Assembly (NCBI GenBank): GCA_022577435.1
Contig: JAKOON010000006.1
Span: 1,392,001 to 1,456,000, forward strand
Reading direction: 5' to 3'
Origin: Embiotoca jacksoni
Lineage: Eukaryota > Chordata > Actinopteri > Embiotocidae
Length of the DNA: 64,000 nt
The stretch's first letter is position 1; each line of letters opens with the position of its first letter. The notes under the pieces were generated by a model that made no database searches, was not told where the DNA came from, and saw nothing but the letters and a program-made list of their open reading frames with translations. Shown piece after piece: positions 8,641-21,394 of this stretch. The position numbers were made by a program, and so were the translations under genes.

Positions 8641-10260
8641 CGCAGCCTATTTGAATCCATCAGGGGGAAGACGGCCCCGGACCCCACGGGACCACACCTG
8701 TTGACCCCTCCGATGTGCGCTCTTGTGTTGAGCGGTGACAAAAGAGAAAGAGGGTGCTGTAAAGTAGCCACAAGAAGCCCCCTTTTTGATGTTGACCCTG
8801 CCCCGACCTCCTTTGTTTGGGCCCCCCAACCATTTCACAGGAATATCCAAACGCTTTAAAAAAAAAAAAAAAAAAAAAAAAAGCACAATGCAGGCCGCTG
8901 CTGACTCGCTACGGAGCCCCAATAAAACGGGGTGACCCGGAGGCTAATTGAGAGCTCGTGGTTCTGGGGAAATTAAAGGCATCTGGCGCGTTGGAAATGA
9001 AGCTCATCTTTAATTACAGCACGGAGAAAGTGTGCATTTCAGTGGCATCAGGACACGTGGACGCAGGCGCGCTTAAATCATGACGGCGTAATTTGTTCAG
9101 AAAAAAACAACTGTTTCTTTTAGCCCTTTCCTTTTCGTGCTGTGTTTCGCACGAGTCTTTGATGGCGTATCATTAGTTGCATCAGTCAAACAGCGCCTGT
9201 ATCCCCCCCCCCTTTTCTTTTTTTTTTGTCGCTTTTTCATAAGAACCGTTTGGATTTGCATCAGCCCTGCCGTACATAATATGTTCCCACAATGCGAACA
9301 ATAAAGTCCATACGCCGTGTTATTATCCAATCCTACACTTTGCGCTAAAATAGCAGCGAGAAAACAAGAGAAGAGGGTGGATAATTGCAAATAACCCAAT
9401 ATTTGGGAGTTCAAAGGGTTGTGGTGGGTTTTGAGTGATAATTTTGGCTGAAGCATCACCATAAACACTAATAAAATTAAGTGCCGGTAGGGGAGGAGAA
9501 GGAGGGGGGGAGAGGGCGCGGGGGGGGTGGGGGGGGGGGGCGTGGCCAAGCGTCCCTTTGAACAGACCCTGTGATCAGTTCCCCCTCTCAATTAGCGTAT
9601 TGTCCACTTCTCCTTTCAGCTGGGAGGGAGGGGGCAGCCTCCACCCCCGCCCCGCCCCCACCCCCCACCCTCAGCTTCCCTTTGAAGTGATTATCCCTTT
9701 ATCTCAAGCCTGAGCGAGGAATATCTTGGGGGACAATGGCAAATTAAAGCCCATATGGAGAGAAGCGTGAATGTCTGTTTGTAGGCTCAGAGAGAAATAG
9801 CAAAAAAAAAAAAAAAAAAAAAAAAAAAGATGGAGAAATAAATAGAGTGGGGAGCAAATAGCATTAATCTGTTTGCATGAGCTAAAGGGGGTGAACGCTG
9901 GATGTCAACACTCATCCACCCTACCCCCCCCCAAAAAAAAAGTAATTTAGGGCCCGTGCCTGAGTTGACACTTGTAGCGGAGCGACTTTAGAGGAGCTAA
10001 AAGGAAAGAAAAAGGGAAGGAGGAGGAAGGAGGAGGAGGAAGGAGGGTGGGAGGGGTGGATGAGCCATGACAGATGGAGGAGGACGGAGAGGGAGGAATG
10101 GGGAGATAGAAGGATGAGCGTAAAGAGGAGAGAAGGAGTGCAGTTGTCAGCAGAATCAGATGGCGGTCAGGCAGACAGGCTTGAAGAAGATACAATTAAA
10201 GTGTGGAGTTAAGACGGGCTTTGAAGTCGGACATGGTGCATAACACCCTTAAAGTTTGAG
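8641..10260. promoter_or_regulatory. Candidate non-coding regulatory region with TCF/LEF motifs
   Basis: Non-repetitive sequence with homeodomain-like TTAATTA/CAATTA words and an OCT-like TTTGCATG near 9870. TCF/LEF-type motifs are CTTTGATGG (9157), TTCAAAG (9410) and CTTTGAA (9556, 9680, 10219). Poly-A tracts (8858-8882, 9801-9828) and G or C runs (about 9520-9540, 9650-9670) interrupt it. It has the appearance of conserved teleost non-coding elements, but no alignment was possible, so this is inference. Confidence 0.35.
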
Positions 10261-11095
10261 AAGGCAGCCATTCATCCGCATGTTATGGCTCGTTAAGACC
10301 ATTCCTTTTAAAAAGACCCAATTTGAGGAAATAAACTTTAATTTCAACTTCAGTTGGGGGGGGGGGAGTCTAAATAAACCAATAGTGACGGCAATCAGGT
10401 GAGGCTTTCAACAAGGTTAAAAATAAATAAATACAAAAAAAATAAAAGAAACAGAGTGAGCGGTCATCTTTTGAAACCTGAGTGAGGGATTTGCTAAAGG
10501 AGCTGTGGGGGTGCGTGTGAGCACTGAGGATGAATAATGACTTTCTCTTCCCACTATTCCCTTTTTTTTTTTTTACTTTACAATCCGGTTTCTCGGTGGC
10601 TTAAAAGTTTAATAATGTATAAAAAACAATGCCTGTGATGCTCGGTCTAATCCTTTTTTTTTTTTTTTTTGGCTCGGCAAACCTTCGCGGTAACCCAAAC
10701 TCTACCTGATGTGAGCGAGCGTTTTGCCAAAGCCAGTCCGTCCGGACAGACGGAGGATGTGTCTTGTCTGTCTGTGTCTCCGTCAGCCTTTTTAAAATGG
10801 AAGACAGTATGTAGAATTTAAAAATTACCATCTGCATCACTGAATCCAAAGACAACACAGGACAACTCTATACTAAGGATGGGTCCTTATTTTTGAATAT
10901 TCATAAAAAAGTCTGTGATGATTATCTCGTCATATTTCCCTTTTTTTTTTTTTTTCCGGAAGCCAGGTAGTAATGCCTTATTACCGCCACACAGTGGCAG
11001 TAATGCACCAATTAGCTGTTTGCCAGCCGCCATTAAACAATGAAAGAACATTGATGCCGCTTTACTTAAAAATTGTGAGTTTTAAGGGATTTTTT
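10261..11095. other. No gene recognised
   Basis: AT-rich sequence with T tracts at 10561-10574, 10653-10670 and 10940-10955. No splice-bounded open frame looked real. Confidence 0.4.
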
Positions 11096-11735
11096 TTTTG
11101 CGGTAAAATTGCGGGAATTAGCAAAAACTGCAAGTCGAGGAAATATTTTTTTGAAGTCCCACCCGATAAAGAATAATCTGTTCCGACTTCCTGTGATAAT
11201 AATCCTGCTGCACATAGAGATACATACAGAAATATTTGCCTTGTAATCTGTTTTTCTTTCTGTGTTGAACTTAGAGAACCATCACGGGGCTCAAGGTGAT
11301 AAAAAGTGTCTAAAAGTGTCGTAGCTTTACAGAACAGACAGTCTGTGACTGTAATATAGAAAACAAAGGCTCCATCTGCTGTCACAATAAGAGCTTTAAA
11401 TGCTTTTTAAATCATATTCATTCATCACAAAAAAAACTAAGTTCAGTCTCATTCAACATATTCCTCATTCCCATCATAAGACCACATTTCCCACAAACCC
11501 TGTCACTTCCTGTTGTTGTGGTTAGCTCGCAGCAGTTTGTTTTGATGGTGAGAGGAGAGTGGGCGGAGCCTCGCTGGTTGGAAATTAACACTTATTTTTG
11601 GTAATAAAGTCAGTTTTATTTTGAAAGACGACTTTTATGTCGTAATACTTTCAGCAGAGATTCTGTTCGCGACATTTTTTACAAAAAAAAAAAAAAAAAA
11701 AATCCCGTGAATTTAGCAAAGTTGCCAGCTGCCTC
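11096..11735 (-). repeat. Family B repeat, copy 1
   Basis: The reverse complement closely matches 43885-44475 and 55535-56110, including blocks around GACAGCAGATG, TTGAGCCCCGTGATGGTTCT, CTCATTCCCATCATAAGACC and GGAGCCTCGCTGG. This copy extends further at its 3' end, where a block like the start of copies 2 and 3 (TTGCTAATTCCCGCAATTTT) recurs as a direct repeat. No transposase is encoded, so it is a non-autonomous element of unknown class. Confidence 0.85.
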
Positions 11736-13661
11736 AAATATCATGAATGTGGTTTGAGTTTGCGTTAAATATTGCCATCGCAAGATCGCGATTTCCTGGA
11801 AGAACTGATTACACGCTTCACCACAAACGAGGACGACGACCGTCAAAAAGGTCTGTCTGGAAACTGCTTCAAAAAAAAAAAGAAAGAGCTGCAGTGCAAA
11901 CTCAAGTAAAGCTAGCAGATCATCAGTCTACCACAGCTGCACACCGTCATTTGAGAGCAAAACAGCGAGCAGACGGTACATCTACAGATTAACGACGATT
12001 ATCTTTGTCACCAGACTAATTCAAATGGATGTTAGACGAGTAGAGAAAACAACGGCCCTCATTTCAAAGATGAAGCTAAAGATCAGCTTCTTATCAGCTC
12101 TGTCCAAGAAGACAGTTTTCAAAGTTTGATGGCATTTGTTGGGTATCTTTCTCTTTAGTCGTAGTTGAACTGTTTCCAGTGAATACAGAGTAGAATTCTT
12201 TTTTTCTTTAAATGCCCACCCCTACTTTATATTAAAAGTTGGAGTACATCATAGCGTAATGACTAATAAGCCCCGACACATACCCTCTTGTGCATTTGTC
12301 CTTCTGCACTGAATCCTCTGTACAACCGTGTCAGTCGTTCCCATAGCGACTCCGCGACAACAATTCCATGCGTGTCAATCACGTCGGCCAATTAATCTCA
12401 CTCGACAGATGAAGTGATCGTTCCTGTGACCGCGAGAGCCGGACAAACGTGCGAGTGTTCACTTTGAGCTCGGTTATCCGTCCTTAACGAGCATCAGGCG
12501 AACGCTGCCGGGAAACGCTTGATATGGAGGAGCAGTTGGAGGCCCATCAGAGGCTGAACGCCGCGCGTTACAGACGGACGCCGGTTCAAACTGACAAAAC
12601 GCCCAGCCGACGGAGTCCCGACAGAGAATCGACGCACCCGAAATGACCCCCTGTCGATCAAATGATCCCGTGCTGATCCCACGGGCGACTTCTGGGCAGG
12701 AAGATACCACAAAACCAACAGAGAGGCGTGACAATGGTTTGACCCGCAACCTTCAGAGCGAAGGTTTCCGACGCGCTCCGGCTGAAACGGGCCGGCAGAA
12801 GCGCGTCTGCGTCCGCACACACGGCGGCGGGTTAAGAGGTCCAAACCAAACTCTTCCGTGTGCGCTCAGCCCGACGCGTCGTCGCCGCCTTGAAGGATCG
12901 CCGTCATTTCGAAAACCTGTTTTTCCAACCACGGTTGAGCTGCGCCAGCCTCGAGCGGCTTCCTACACGTTTGTCACAAAGCAGCTCGCAGGGCCGAGCA
13001 ACAACTTACAAATCGCAAGATCCAAGGTGGACGGGAGCAGAGATAACCAAAATGTGAAAATGATGTCATGTAAAATGAGTTCAACTCAAACCACAGATCT
13101 TTTTCTTAACCTACAACCACGTGGTTTTTGCTGCCTAAACGCGAGGCTCCTTGCTTTTCATGCCTCGGCGAGGCAAAACGTGACGCTGACGGTATCCTCA
13201 GGTGAACATTGAGGTTGGATTGAGCGGCTAAAACGTTTGCAGTTTTGTGCCCGAAAGCAAACCTCCGCAAAACATCTGCGCACACAATCACCAGCTCCAC
13301 CTGCACACACTTCCTTCCTGCCTCTCCGCATTGAAGAGGACTTCACTTTGTGCCGGCAGTCTGTCGTTTCACTGGGCAGACTCCACTTTGTTTGTCAGTG
13401 TTCAAAAGACAGTCTTGTTATTTTTTTAAGGGATAAAAAAAGAAAATCAGAAAAATATATTTGAATATTAGAGCCGGGGAATGTTGCAAACATGAGTCTT
13501 TGATTATCATTCATTCAGATGCAAAATACCTCAAAGAGACAAATATGCTTGTCATGAAAATACAGAATTATTGGAGTTGTCAAAAAGATATTTTGGCACA
13601 CGAGCTGATTACCTGCCAATCACGTTTTTGTTTTTTTTACTTTCTGCTAACAGATTTCAGA

Positions 13662-13695
<34 letters not shown>

Positions 13696-14502
13696 TATCA
13701 TTTAAAATATGGTCAATTTACGTAAACATTTTTATTTATAGACATTATGTATACACCCTCTCATTTGTTCCTGACGCAGCTGCAGTTTGTGTGTGGGCCG
13801 ATATGCATGAAAACAGCATGTTTCTGTCCAAAGAATAGTGTATGGGCTGTCCAGTGAACGCACCATCCCTGACAGGAAATTTAAAGTAAAAGAAAAACAA
13901 CAACAACAACAACAACGCTTGCATTTCGCGAGGAGGTAAACTAGTACTTGTGCAGACTCCTATGGTTTCAGAGTGAATCATATGCTCCTTTCAGGCCGTG
14001 CCTCACACTCCACATAAGTATTGCATTTGAAATCAAAGTGCAGCTCCAAAGCAAAGCAGCCCCTTTCCCCCCCCCCCCCCCCAAAAAACCTAATTTATAG
14101 CAATGAATGGATTTTAGTAAGAAACCACCATGACTCGCGTGTGTAAACAAAAATGCTTGAGAAAAACAAGAGTTTTTGGACTCTTTGGACTTTTGAAATG
14201 TGGGTTTGATTTTGAATAGAAATCAAACACAAAAATATGTTACGATTAGCATATTATAAAACACTTGTATATAAGGAAGTTGGATGTTTTTTGTTTTTTT
14301 TACTGGGAACAAAACGTAAATTTATTTGAGTCAGATGATCCAACAGAACAAGAATGCAAGTGAAAATAGCAATGATGCAAAACATCACTACTCGCATGTG
14401 GAAATGGAAACTTAAAACGCTCGCAGCTATAGATAAATGTGTCAGTATAAACAAAAGGTTGAGCATACATACAGTAGGTGTGCACATGTAAAATCCTCTC
14501 TT
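11736..14502. other. Non-coding, with a CpG-rich segment at 12300-13050
   Basis: The segment around 12300-13050 is richer in CG dinucleotides than its surroundings. It gives a 189-codon plus-strand open frame (12643-13212) with no domain, no conserved look and a composition expected of chance in stop-poor GC-rich DNA. A T tract lies at 13670-13697 and a C tract at 14069-14082. No gene is supported. Confidence 0.4.
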
Positions 14503-14690
14503 GGCGGCTGTGGCTCAGATTAAAGAGCAGGTTGCTCACTCATCGTAAAGTTGGTGATTTATTCCGAGAACTCGTGTGTCCTTGGGCGAGAAACCAAATC
14601 CCAAGTTGCTCCTGTTGCATGGCAGCTTTTCACGGACGCAGTGTTTCCCCTGCCATCGTCTCGGGAAGACAATACGAATGTACTCATAGA
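14503..14690 (+). mobile_element. tRNA-derived SINE (degraded)
   Basis: Begins GGCGGCTGTGGCTCAGA, a tRNA-like head with an A-box, followed at the expected distance by a decayed B-box (GGTGATTTATTCC). Then comes the teleost SINE core GTGTCCTTGGGCGAGA and AAGTTGCTCCTGTTGCATGGC. Similar SINEs are very common in fish genomes. Several box positions have mutated, so it is an old copy. Confidence 0.75.
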
Positions 14691-16979
14691 ACTGCAGTTA
14701 CATCGGGTAACTACTAATTATTTACTTAGTTCCTGTGCATCCGTTTCATTTCAGCTCAGCGTAAAAGTCGCTGGTGTGTTTTATCGGTCACTGAAAGTCG
14801 CCCTGCCGAGGCCGTCTGCGTGGCGGACACACCGTATCCGGGTCGGGCGAGATGATGCCGAGTTTTGACGATACAAATGCATATTTTTTTTCCTTCAGAT
14901 GTTGGAAAGACAAAGATTTCATTTTCAAAACGCTACCCATCACATGGGCCTATTTATTCAGTTTGTTTTGCTTTCACATGTGACGAAGGAATAACTAAGG
15001 CAAGCTGGGACATGCTCATAATTTCGGGCTGAGGCGGGGAGGGGCCCAAACCCGGTTCCCCCGGGGGCCGTAGCAGCCAGTTAACAATCGTGTTATTTTC
15101 ATGACGTTGACTGAACATCGCCCACATCAGGGCAAATAAACTACATTAGTTACGTGTTCCGTTATTACTTCAGGAGGCAGAGGAAGAGCTAAACATGAGA
15201 CACACAGAGCAGCGGAGAGTGAGAAGATATTGCTAAGTGCTAAGCTCACGTAGCTAACAGATCTGAACAGCTTGTAAACAACTGAGTACATGTAAATGTA
15301 CAGCAGGTGATTAGCCACTGTAAAGAATAATTAACGAAGTGAGTTACTAACTTATTAACTGAGTAACACAGACACCAGAAATGAGACGATACACTTCCTG
15401 CAGCACGTCAGTCTGTTTGAAGTTGAAAACAACTGACGGAGCATTGTTAGATAAATACTTTTTTTTTTTTTTTTTTTTTTAAACTTAAACTATTTACTGA
15501 TTTTTTTTTATTTACATGTTTTGCAGGTGTATTTTTTTTTTTTTTTAAATGGGAAAGACCCTGTCTTCCTATTTTATTTAGATCACAATCTGTTTTAATG
15601 AAAGTGCTGGTGACATTTTACATGTAGCTCTGACTTACAAATGAACATTCACCCCACTTTGTTAAAAATAGCGAGATATATACCAACATTTAGGTCAAAT
15701 ATATCAGGATATGACTATTGGTCCATATCGCCCGGCACCCACTTTCGGTTCGGAGAGCGCTTTAGGACCGCTCAGGTGAAAAGGCGAGACCCTTTTACCG
15801 TTTATGCTCACATAGAAGTGTGTGTCTGAGCTCCAAATAAGCATTTGAGGTTGTGATATTTTCTCCAGATGAAGAGTTAAACACCCCCCACTGTGAGTAA
15901 AGGAAGTCCCGGCTGCAACAGAACAGAGCAGCGGCCCCGGACCTCAGCTCCAAGCAGCTGCATATTGTTGGTTTATTCCTGAGAGAGTTTCTAAATCCAT
16001 AACTAAAACTGAGATAAAAGTGTTTTGACCCTATTGTGGGATGTTTCCCAGTGTCATGCAGCTCCTCAGCAGGTGTGCGGAGGGAGGGAGAGTTTCAAAA
16101 ACACGCCGCGCAGCAGATAGGCAAAGAGGAACATCAACAAAGCGCCGCTGCTCTGACAACCGACAGGGAAAACATTCCCACAGAGATGGAGAGAGGGTGA
16201 ACAGAAAGAGGAGAGAGATGTGAGCTCAGAGAGAGAGAGAGAGAGAGGAGGGCAGAGGAGGGTCAAAGACGAGAGACGAAGACAAAGAGGAGAAAAAAAA
16301 CGAGCAGAGAGGAAATATGTCTGCTTCTTTTATTCATGTATTATGTCTGTTTTGTGTGCTTCAACAACGCCGAGTCTGGGATCAGAATATAAACGTCACG
16401 CCGGAAACACCAGACGAGAAATTCTTGTTTTAAAAAAGGGAGAGAACAGGGAGGAGAAATATGGGAAACATCGATAGAAGAAACCTGTTCAGTCTGTTGT
16501 TGGTGTACAAACATCTGTGAAGCCTGTGATTTTCAGCTTCATGTAGGACTGGGTCAGAGCAGTTCATTTGGAAACTGTAGTTTTGTCTTTTTGATTTGGA
16601 TGGTGATGTCCTTTTGAATATTTGTTCATACAACTTAAAAAAATAAAGAATAAAAAAAAAAAATCTATGGCCTCAAACATTTCCATAAAGCTGGAATGCT
16701 TTAAGTACACTTTTATTTTGAAAGATTTTTTTTGTTGTTGTTTCCACGACGATTATTGAGAACCGCACCTCAAAAACCCGAAACACAATTTCTAAATAAA
16801 CCAAAAGTCACTCAGCAATCGTTAAACAAAAAGCATGTTGTCTTGTATTCCACTGAAATATGTTACTTACTAGAAACAATATGGAGGACAAGCTGATCAA
16901 AGGCTTTCTAATTCTTTAAAATGTAACTTCAATGAACTTTTAGGACTGAATTTAAAAAGATGAGATTTTGTTGTTTTTG
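14691..16979. other. No gene recognised
   Basis: Mixed unique sequence. T tracts lie at 15462-15480 and 15530-15546, and a short GA run at 16229-16247. No open frame with recognisable domains or good splice sites was found. Confidence 0.4.
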
Positions 16980-17705
16980 ATCTTGTCGCCAGAAGTGACC
17001 ATATTTGGACGAGCGAGCGGTGGATCCGACTGATCTGATCAGAAACCTGACGATACTACGTCCCACCCACCGATAGCTGGAATCTGACTGCACCACAGGC
17101 CTGTCAATCAAACGGACACGCCAAACAAAAACACAGCTTTTTGAGGCTTATTTTCTAATTAATGACGGGGTTATTTTCAGATGGACCACCAGAAAACTAA
17201 TAAGATGGAGCGACTTTAGCTAACAACACCGAGATAACTGGTGGAAAAATGTATTAACTTAGAATTTCATGAGAAGTTGAATGGCAGTCTATGGAGGCTT
17301 TTTGGAGCCAACCTCTAGTGGCACTCGGTGGTACTGCAATTTAAGGCACTTCTGCATCGGCCTCGTTTTTCAGCGCTACATCCAATTTTATATACAGTCT
17401 ATGCGAGGAAACTATGCCCTGCCCACTTACACCTCAGGAGTGTCAATCAAACCAGCCACGCCCCTAAACATATCTGGGTTTGATTCCTAATATCTAACGA
17501 ATACTGGAAATATTTCCAGTAGGGCCAGCAGAACACTGATCAGGAGGGAATTTATCTAAATGACACCATAATGACTTGTGGAAAATATTTACTGACATTG
17601 GAGCCAGCCCCTAGTGGCCCTCGGTGGTACTGCACTTTAAGGCAGTTCCGCATTGGCTTCACTTTTCAGACCCGGAGACTGAACATTTTTATATACAGAT
17701 TCATC
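16980..17705 (+). repeat. Family A repeat, near-full copy followed by a diverged partial copy
   Basis: 16980-17402 matches the family A order: GAAGTGACCATATTTGGACGA, GATACTACGTCCC, CACAGGCCTGTCAATCAAAC, CCACCAGAAAACTAATAAG, GTGGCACTCGGTGGTA, ending TATACAGTCTATG. From 17403 to about 17705 a second, much more diverged unit repeats the later half (GTCAATCAAAC, CCTAGTGGCCCTCGGTGGTA, TATACAGA). The two are in tandem and the same orientation. Confidence 0.85.
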
Positions 17706-19789
17706 GCGTTTGAAAAACACTTTTCAGTGCACTCCTGTCAGTGAACAGCGCCACGTCTAGTCCAACACTACAAGTATTTCAACTCTGGAGGAGTCCTAAC
17801 AGTGGGGCGGGAGAATAACAGAGACCGTGGGAGTGCAAAGGTCATCGGAGTTCACCGGGCCTCGTGTTAACGAGCAGCGCCGCCTCGGAGCGGAGCAGGA
17901 GGAAAAGAAGGCCGCCAGTCATCACTGCTGCAGAAATGTGTCAACAAAGCAGTGTGAAAGGAGCATGCTCCGCTGTTTGCCCTCCCACACCTGAGGACGA
18001 CGTGATAGGTGGAAGAAAAAGAGAGCAGAAAGAGACAGGCAGAACCCCCCCCCCCCCCCCCCCCGCCTCCTCCTCCTCAGAATAAAATCCAGTGCCATAA
18101 AATGTAAGAGCGGGCAAACAGCTCCTCCCCGGCCTGTCGGGGGGGGAGTTGGTTTTAAAGTGGAAATGAGGCTGATGGCGCACTCGGTGATTAGCCCCGC
18201 GGCTAACATGAAAGGAGAGGAAAAGACAGCTGCTAATTTTCTCCTTTGACCTTTGGCCCCCGCTGGTATTTCATACAAATGCTGATTTATGGAGGAGCCT
18301 AACAGCTCCGTGCTACTGGAGGGATTCCCGTAAGAGAAAAGAATCTGACCTCTGAGGGACTCGCACTATCTGGATTCATTCATTTAATCTTTTTTGTTTC
18401 TATCGCTGCTTCTCACCCCCCCCACACCCCCCCCCCCACACACACACACTTCATATGTCCTTGTCCGCGCTCCCATTATCTCTTTGTCGATTCTCCTTTG
18501 CTCCTCTGTCTGTCTGCCTTAGTGGATTTCTAACCCTTTATCTTTTTCCATCTTTATTTGTATTCCGTTTCTGTCTGCGTTCGTCCTTCATCCCGTCCGT
18601 CCACTCCCTTTTCCCTCCTCGCTCTCTCTCTCCATGTCCACTGTGAAATAACCACCAACACATTATGAGTCTCTTTGTCAGACTCATCTTAGATTATCGT
18701 TACAAACTGCCCGACTTAAAAAAAAACAAACGCAGACACCGTGACGCCCTGTGGTGCAAAATTTTTTTTTTTTAGAAAGATGACACTCTCTCATCCAGTG
18801 CACACTCGTGTGTTATGTCTTTTAGCTGCAGGGAGATCCCACCAAAGTTTGAGTCTCACATCCCATGTATGGAGGGGTCCCATCCAAGAACGGCCCTCCG
18901 AGGAAACGTAGATCCGGCTGCACATTCCCTTCCTCCCTTCCTCCCTCTTTATTATTGTTTGTCTGTTGTCCCCTCCATTGTTCCCCTCAGTTTGCCGAAG
19001 GGGGTAAAAACTTAAATAAAGAGGTAGTCTCTGAAAAAAAAACAACAACAAAAAAAACACTCCAAACATTCCGGTTGGATAGTAGCTCACAAATCACAGC
19101 GTGACTCTCGGTGATGCAGTAAATGAGTAATTCAGCTCGTATAACATAAACAGTTTAGAATAATCTTAATCCTGTGTTTATATCGAGACAAAATGCTGCA
19201 TCTTAATGTTTAAAGTGTTTCACTCTTAATATCCTGAAATTACGGCAACAAGTCATTTAGATTGATTTTTATTGGATTTTCAAGTTTTGTCTCCCCACGC
19301 TGCCGGCGAGAGGGATTATAAAAACATTATCGGCGTGAGTTACATCAGTTAACTACCACAGTTTGATCCATTTGGTCTAATGACACCAGAAAGTCTAAAA
19401 AGAGACATATAATTATATTAATTCGGTATCATTTAAGTAAGTAAAAGGCTAAACCAGAAGTTAGCGTGCGACACACTGAGCGTGCTCAGTGCGCAGAATG
19501 TCTCACCAGACACCAGATTTAAAAACTCTGAATGCTGTAAAATACAGAGGTTTATCGGGTAATGATTTTCTTAATTAGTATTGTGTTAATTCAATGTAAC
19601 ACATTTATATTTAAAAGTCCCACACTAATGTTTGTTGATGTGGTTGTGCTTACTAATTTACCGGTTACATGGGAAATTTTTTCCAAGCACCTCCTTTGAG
19701 TAGTCTAACGTAACAGGTAAGTTTACATTTTAACTAGTTTAACTAGTGGTTAAACTTGGTGCAACGCAATCTGATTGGGGAACCAGAGG
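17706..19789. other. Non-coding, possibly conserved segment at 17830-18350
   Basis: 17830-18350 is unique and GC-balanced, with motifs such as CTCCTTTGACCTTTGGCC and ATGCTGATTTATGGAGG that resemble conserved non-coding elements. Its open frames are not convincing. A C tract (18046-18064) and a mixed CA/C tract (18416-18449) are present. 18450-19789 is AT-rich unique sequence with nothing recognised. Confidence 0.3.
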
Positions 19790-19940
19790 ACACTAAGCCC
19801 CGGCCACCCATAGTGGAAACCTGACTGTCAGTCAAACAGACACGCCCCCAAACATACCATCTTTTTGAGACCTAATATCTAATTAATGATGGGATTATTT
19901 TCAGACGGACCGCCAGAAAACTACTACGAAGGAAGAAAAA
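19790..19940 (+). repeat. Family A repeat, fragment
   Basis: Only the central part remains: the CCACCCATAG region, GTCAAACAGACACGCCCCC, TCTAATTAATGATGGGATTATT and CCGCCAGAAAACTA. Both ends are missing. Confidence 0.75.
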
Positions 19941-20045
19941 CCTGATAAACAGGGGGTGCTAGTTGGGAAACTAACAACAAGAACTGCACGTGACTTAAAA
20001 CAAAGCAGGTCTGGAAACGCCCACAGTCTATAAAAATGAAAAAAC

Positions 20046-20382
20046 TTTGGAGAAAGGTCAGAGGTCGTGGAAGTTCATGTTTGGTTGGATGTTCAGCTAA
20101 TATATTGTAATTTCAGTCACGTACAGTTTGTCTTCATAACTTAGATAATAGCCTACGTCTGAGGAAAATGTTGATCTTCCCAACGGCCTCATCTTTTTCC
20201 TCTGTGACTTTGTATTTCCTGCATTTTGTTACCTCCCCCTGTTAGCTTGCTAAATTGTTCGCCTCTGTGACTTCTAGACGGCGCCCACGTTGCCGAGCAA
20301 CAATGTTTTTACGAGTTGAACACCAAGCATACGGCGGCACAGACTTCCCACCTTGTAACCACGAGCTTACGCGTTCCACTCG
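20046..20382 (-). repeat. Family C repeat, copy 1
   Basis: The reverse complement matches 21395-21889 and 56205-56575 over blocks such as GAGGCCGTTGGGAAGATCAA, CATTTTCCTCAGACGTAG and TTCATGTTTGGTTGGATGTT. It lies only 1 kb from copy 2 and in the opposite orientation. Confidence 0.85.
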
Positions 20383-20813
20383 TTAGCATGCTCGTCGCAT
20401 ATTTTCCGTCTCGTTGTGTCACGCCGAATGAAACCTTTCACTCCCTTCTTTGGAAATTCTCCCAAATATGAAAATATAAATTGTCCGATATCTTAATATT
20501 TATAGTGAATTTTGGGGTTTGCGCTCGTTTCTTTCAGAGAAATCCGACGGGGTTTTAAACCACCACATCAATAAAACAAATACAATTTAAATCAATTATT
20601 AAGGAACTAACACCCTCAAACTATTGTAATCTATACATCAGGAAACAACAGACCAAAAAAGAAATCTCTCCAGCCAGCCATGTTCACACACTGCACGGCT
20701 TCAACTGCAGCTCTGTCTCCACCTTTTGTTCGCACCCTCTGGGTTTCATTCAGAGTTCAAGCAGGTCATTAGCAGAGTGATTACAGCGGGAGAGAGGGCA
20801 TCCATTAAGAAAA

Positions 20814-20818
<5 letters not shown>

Positions 20819-20866
<48 letters not shown>

Positions 20867-20924
20867 CTGTCTGTGATCACCATGTGAATGTGTGCATGCA
20901 TGTGTGTGCCTAACTGTAATCACA

Positions 20925-20995
<71 letters not shown>

Positions 20996-21148
20996 TCAAT
21001 CACTCCAGTGTGGATGACGACGAGGAGCTGTTTGTCTTTCTCATAAAAGGGAAAGGGATCAAAAGGGCCGGTCTACCAGCTGGACCTTCAATCACACTGG
21101 GACAACGTGACTTTAGAGCCCTGGGCAGCTGGAGCTATGGGGACTAAT

Positions 21149-21188
<40 letters not shown>
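20819..21188. repeat. Three (GT)n microsatellites
   Basis: Pure GT arrays at 20819-20862, 20926-20991 and 21150-21188, separated by unique sequence of 60-160 bp. Confidence 0.95.
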
Positions 21189-21394
21189 GAACTCTTTTAA
21201 TCAGTGTTCCTGCACATTTTCCATCTCCAAATTCTCTGCAACTCCGTCTCACATCTAAATGTGTAACGGATTCGTTTGGCCCAAAGAACAAAAGCATTGG
21301 TTTCACGGCAATAGTGAGCTTCATTTGCCTGCATTTCAAACTTGGACTTGCTGAATAAAGAAGTCAGGTGACCAGAGTGGAAAGAGTGACAGTT

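Noticed and set aside
12643..13212. 189-codon plus-strand open frame, the longest outside axin2
   Set aside because: It has no domain, no splice context and mixed composition. About one frame this long is expected by chance in a window of this size.
20819..21188. Long Cys-Val and His-Thr open frames over GT/CA arrays, here and elsewhere
   Set aside because: These are translations of dinucleotide repeats and do not indicate proteins.
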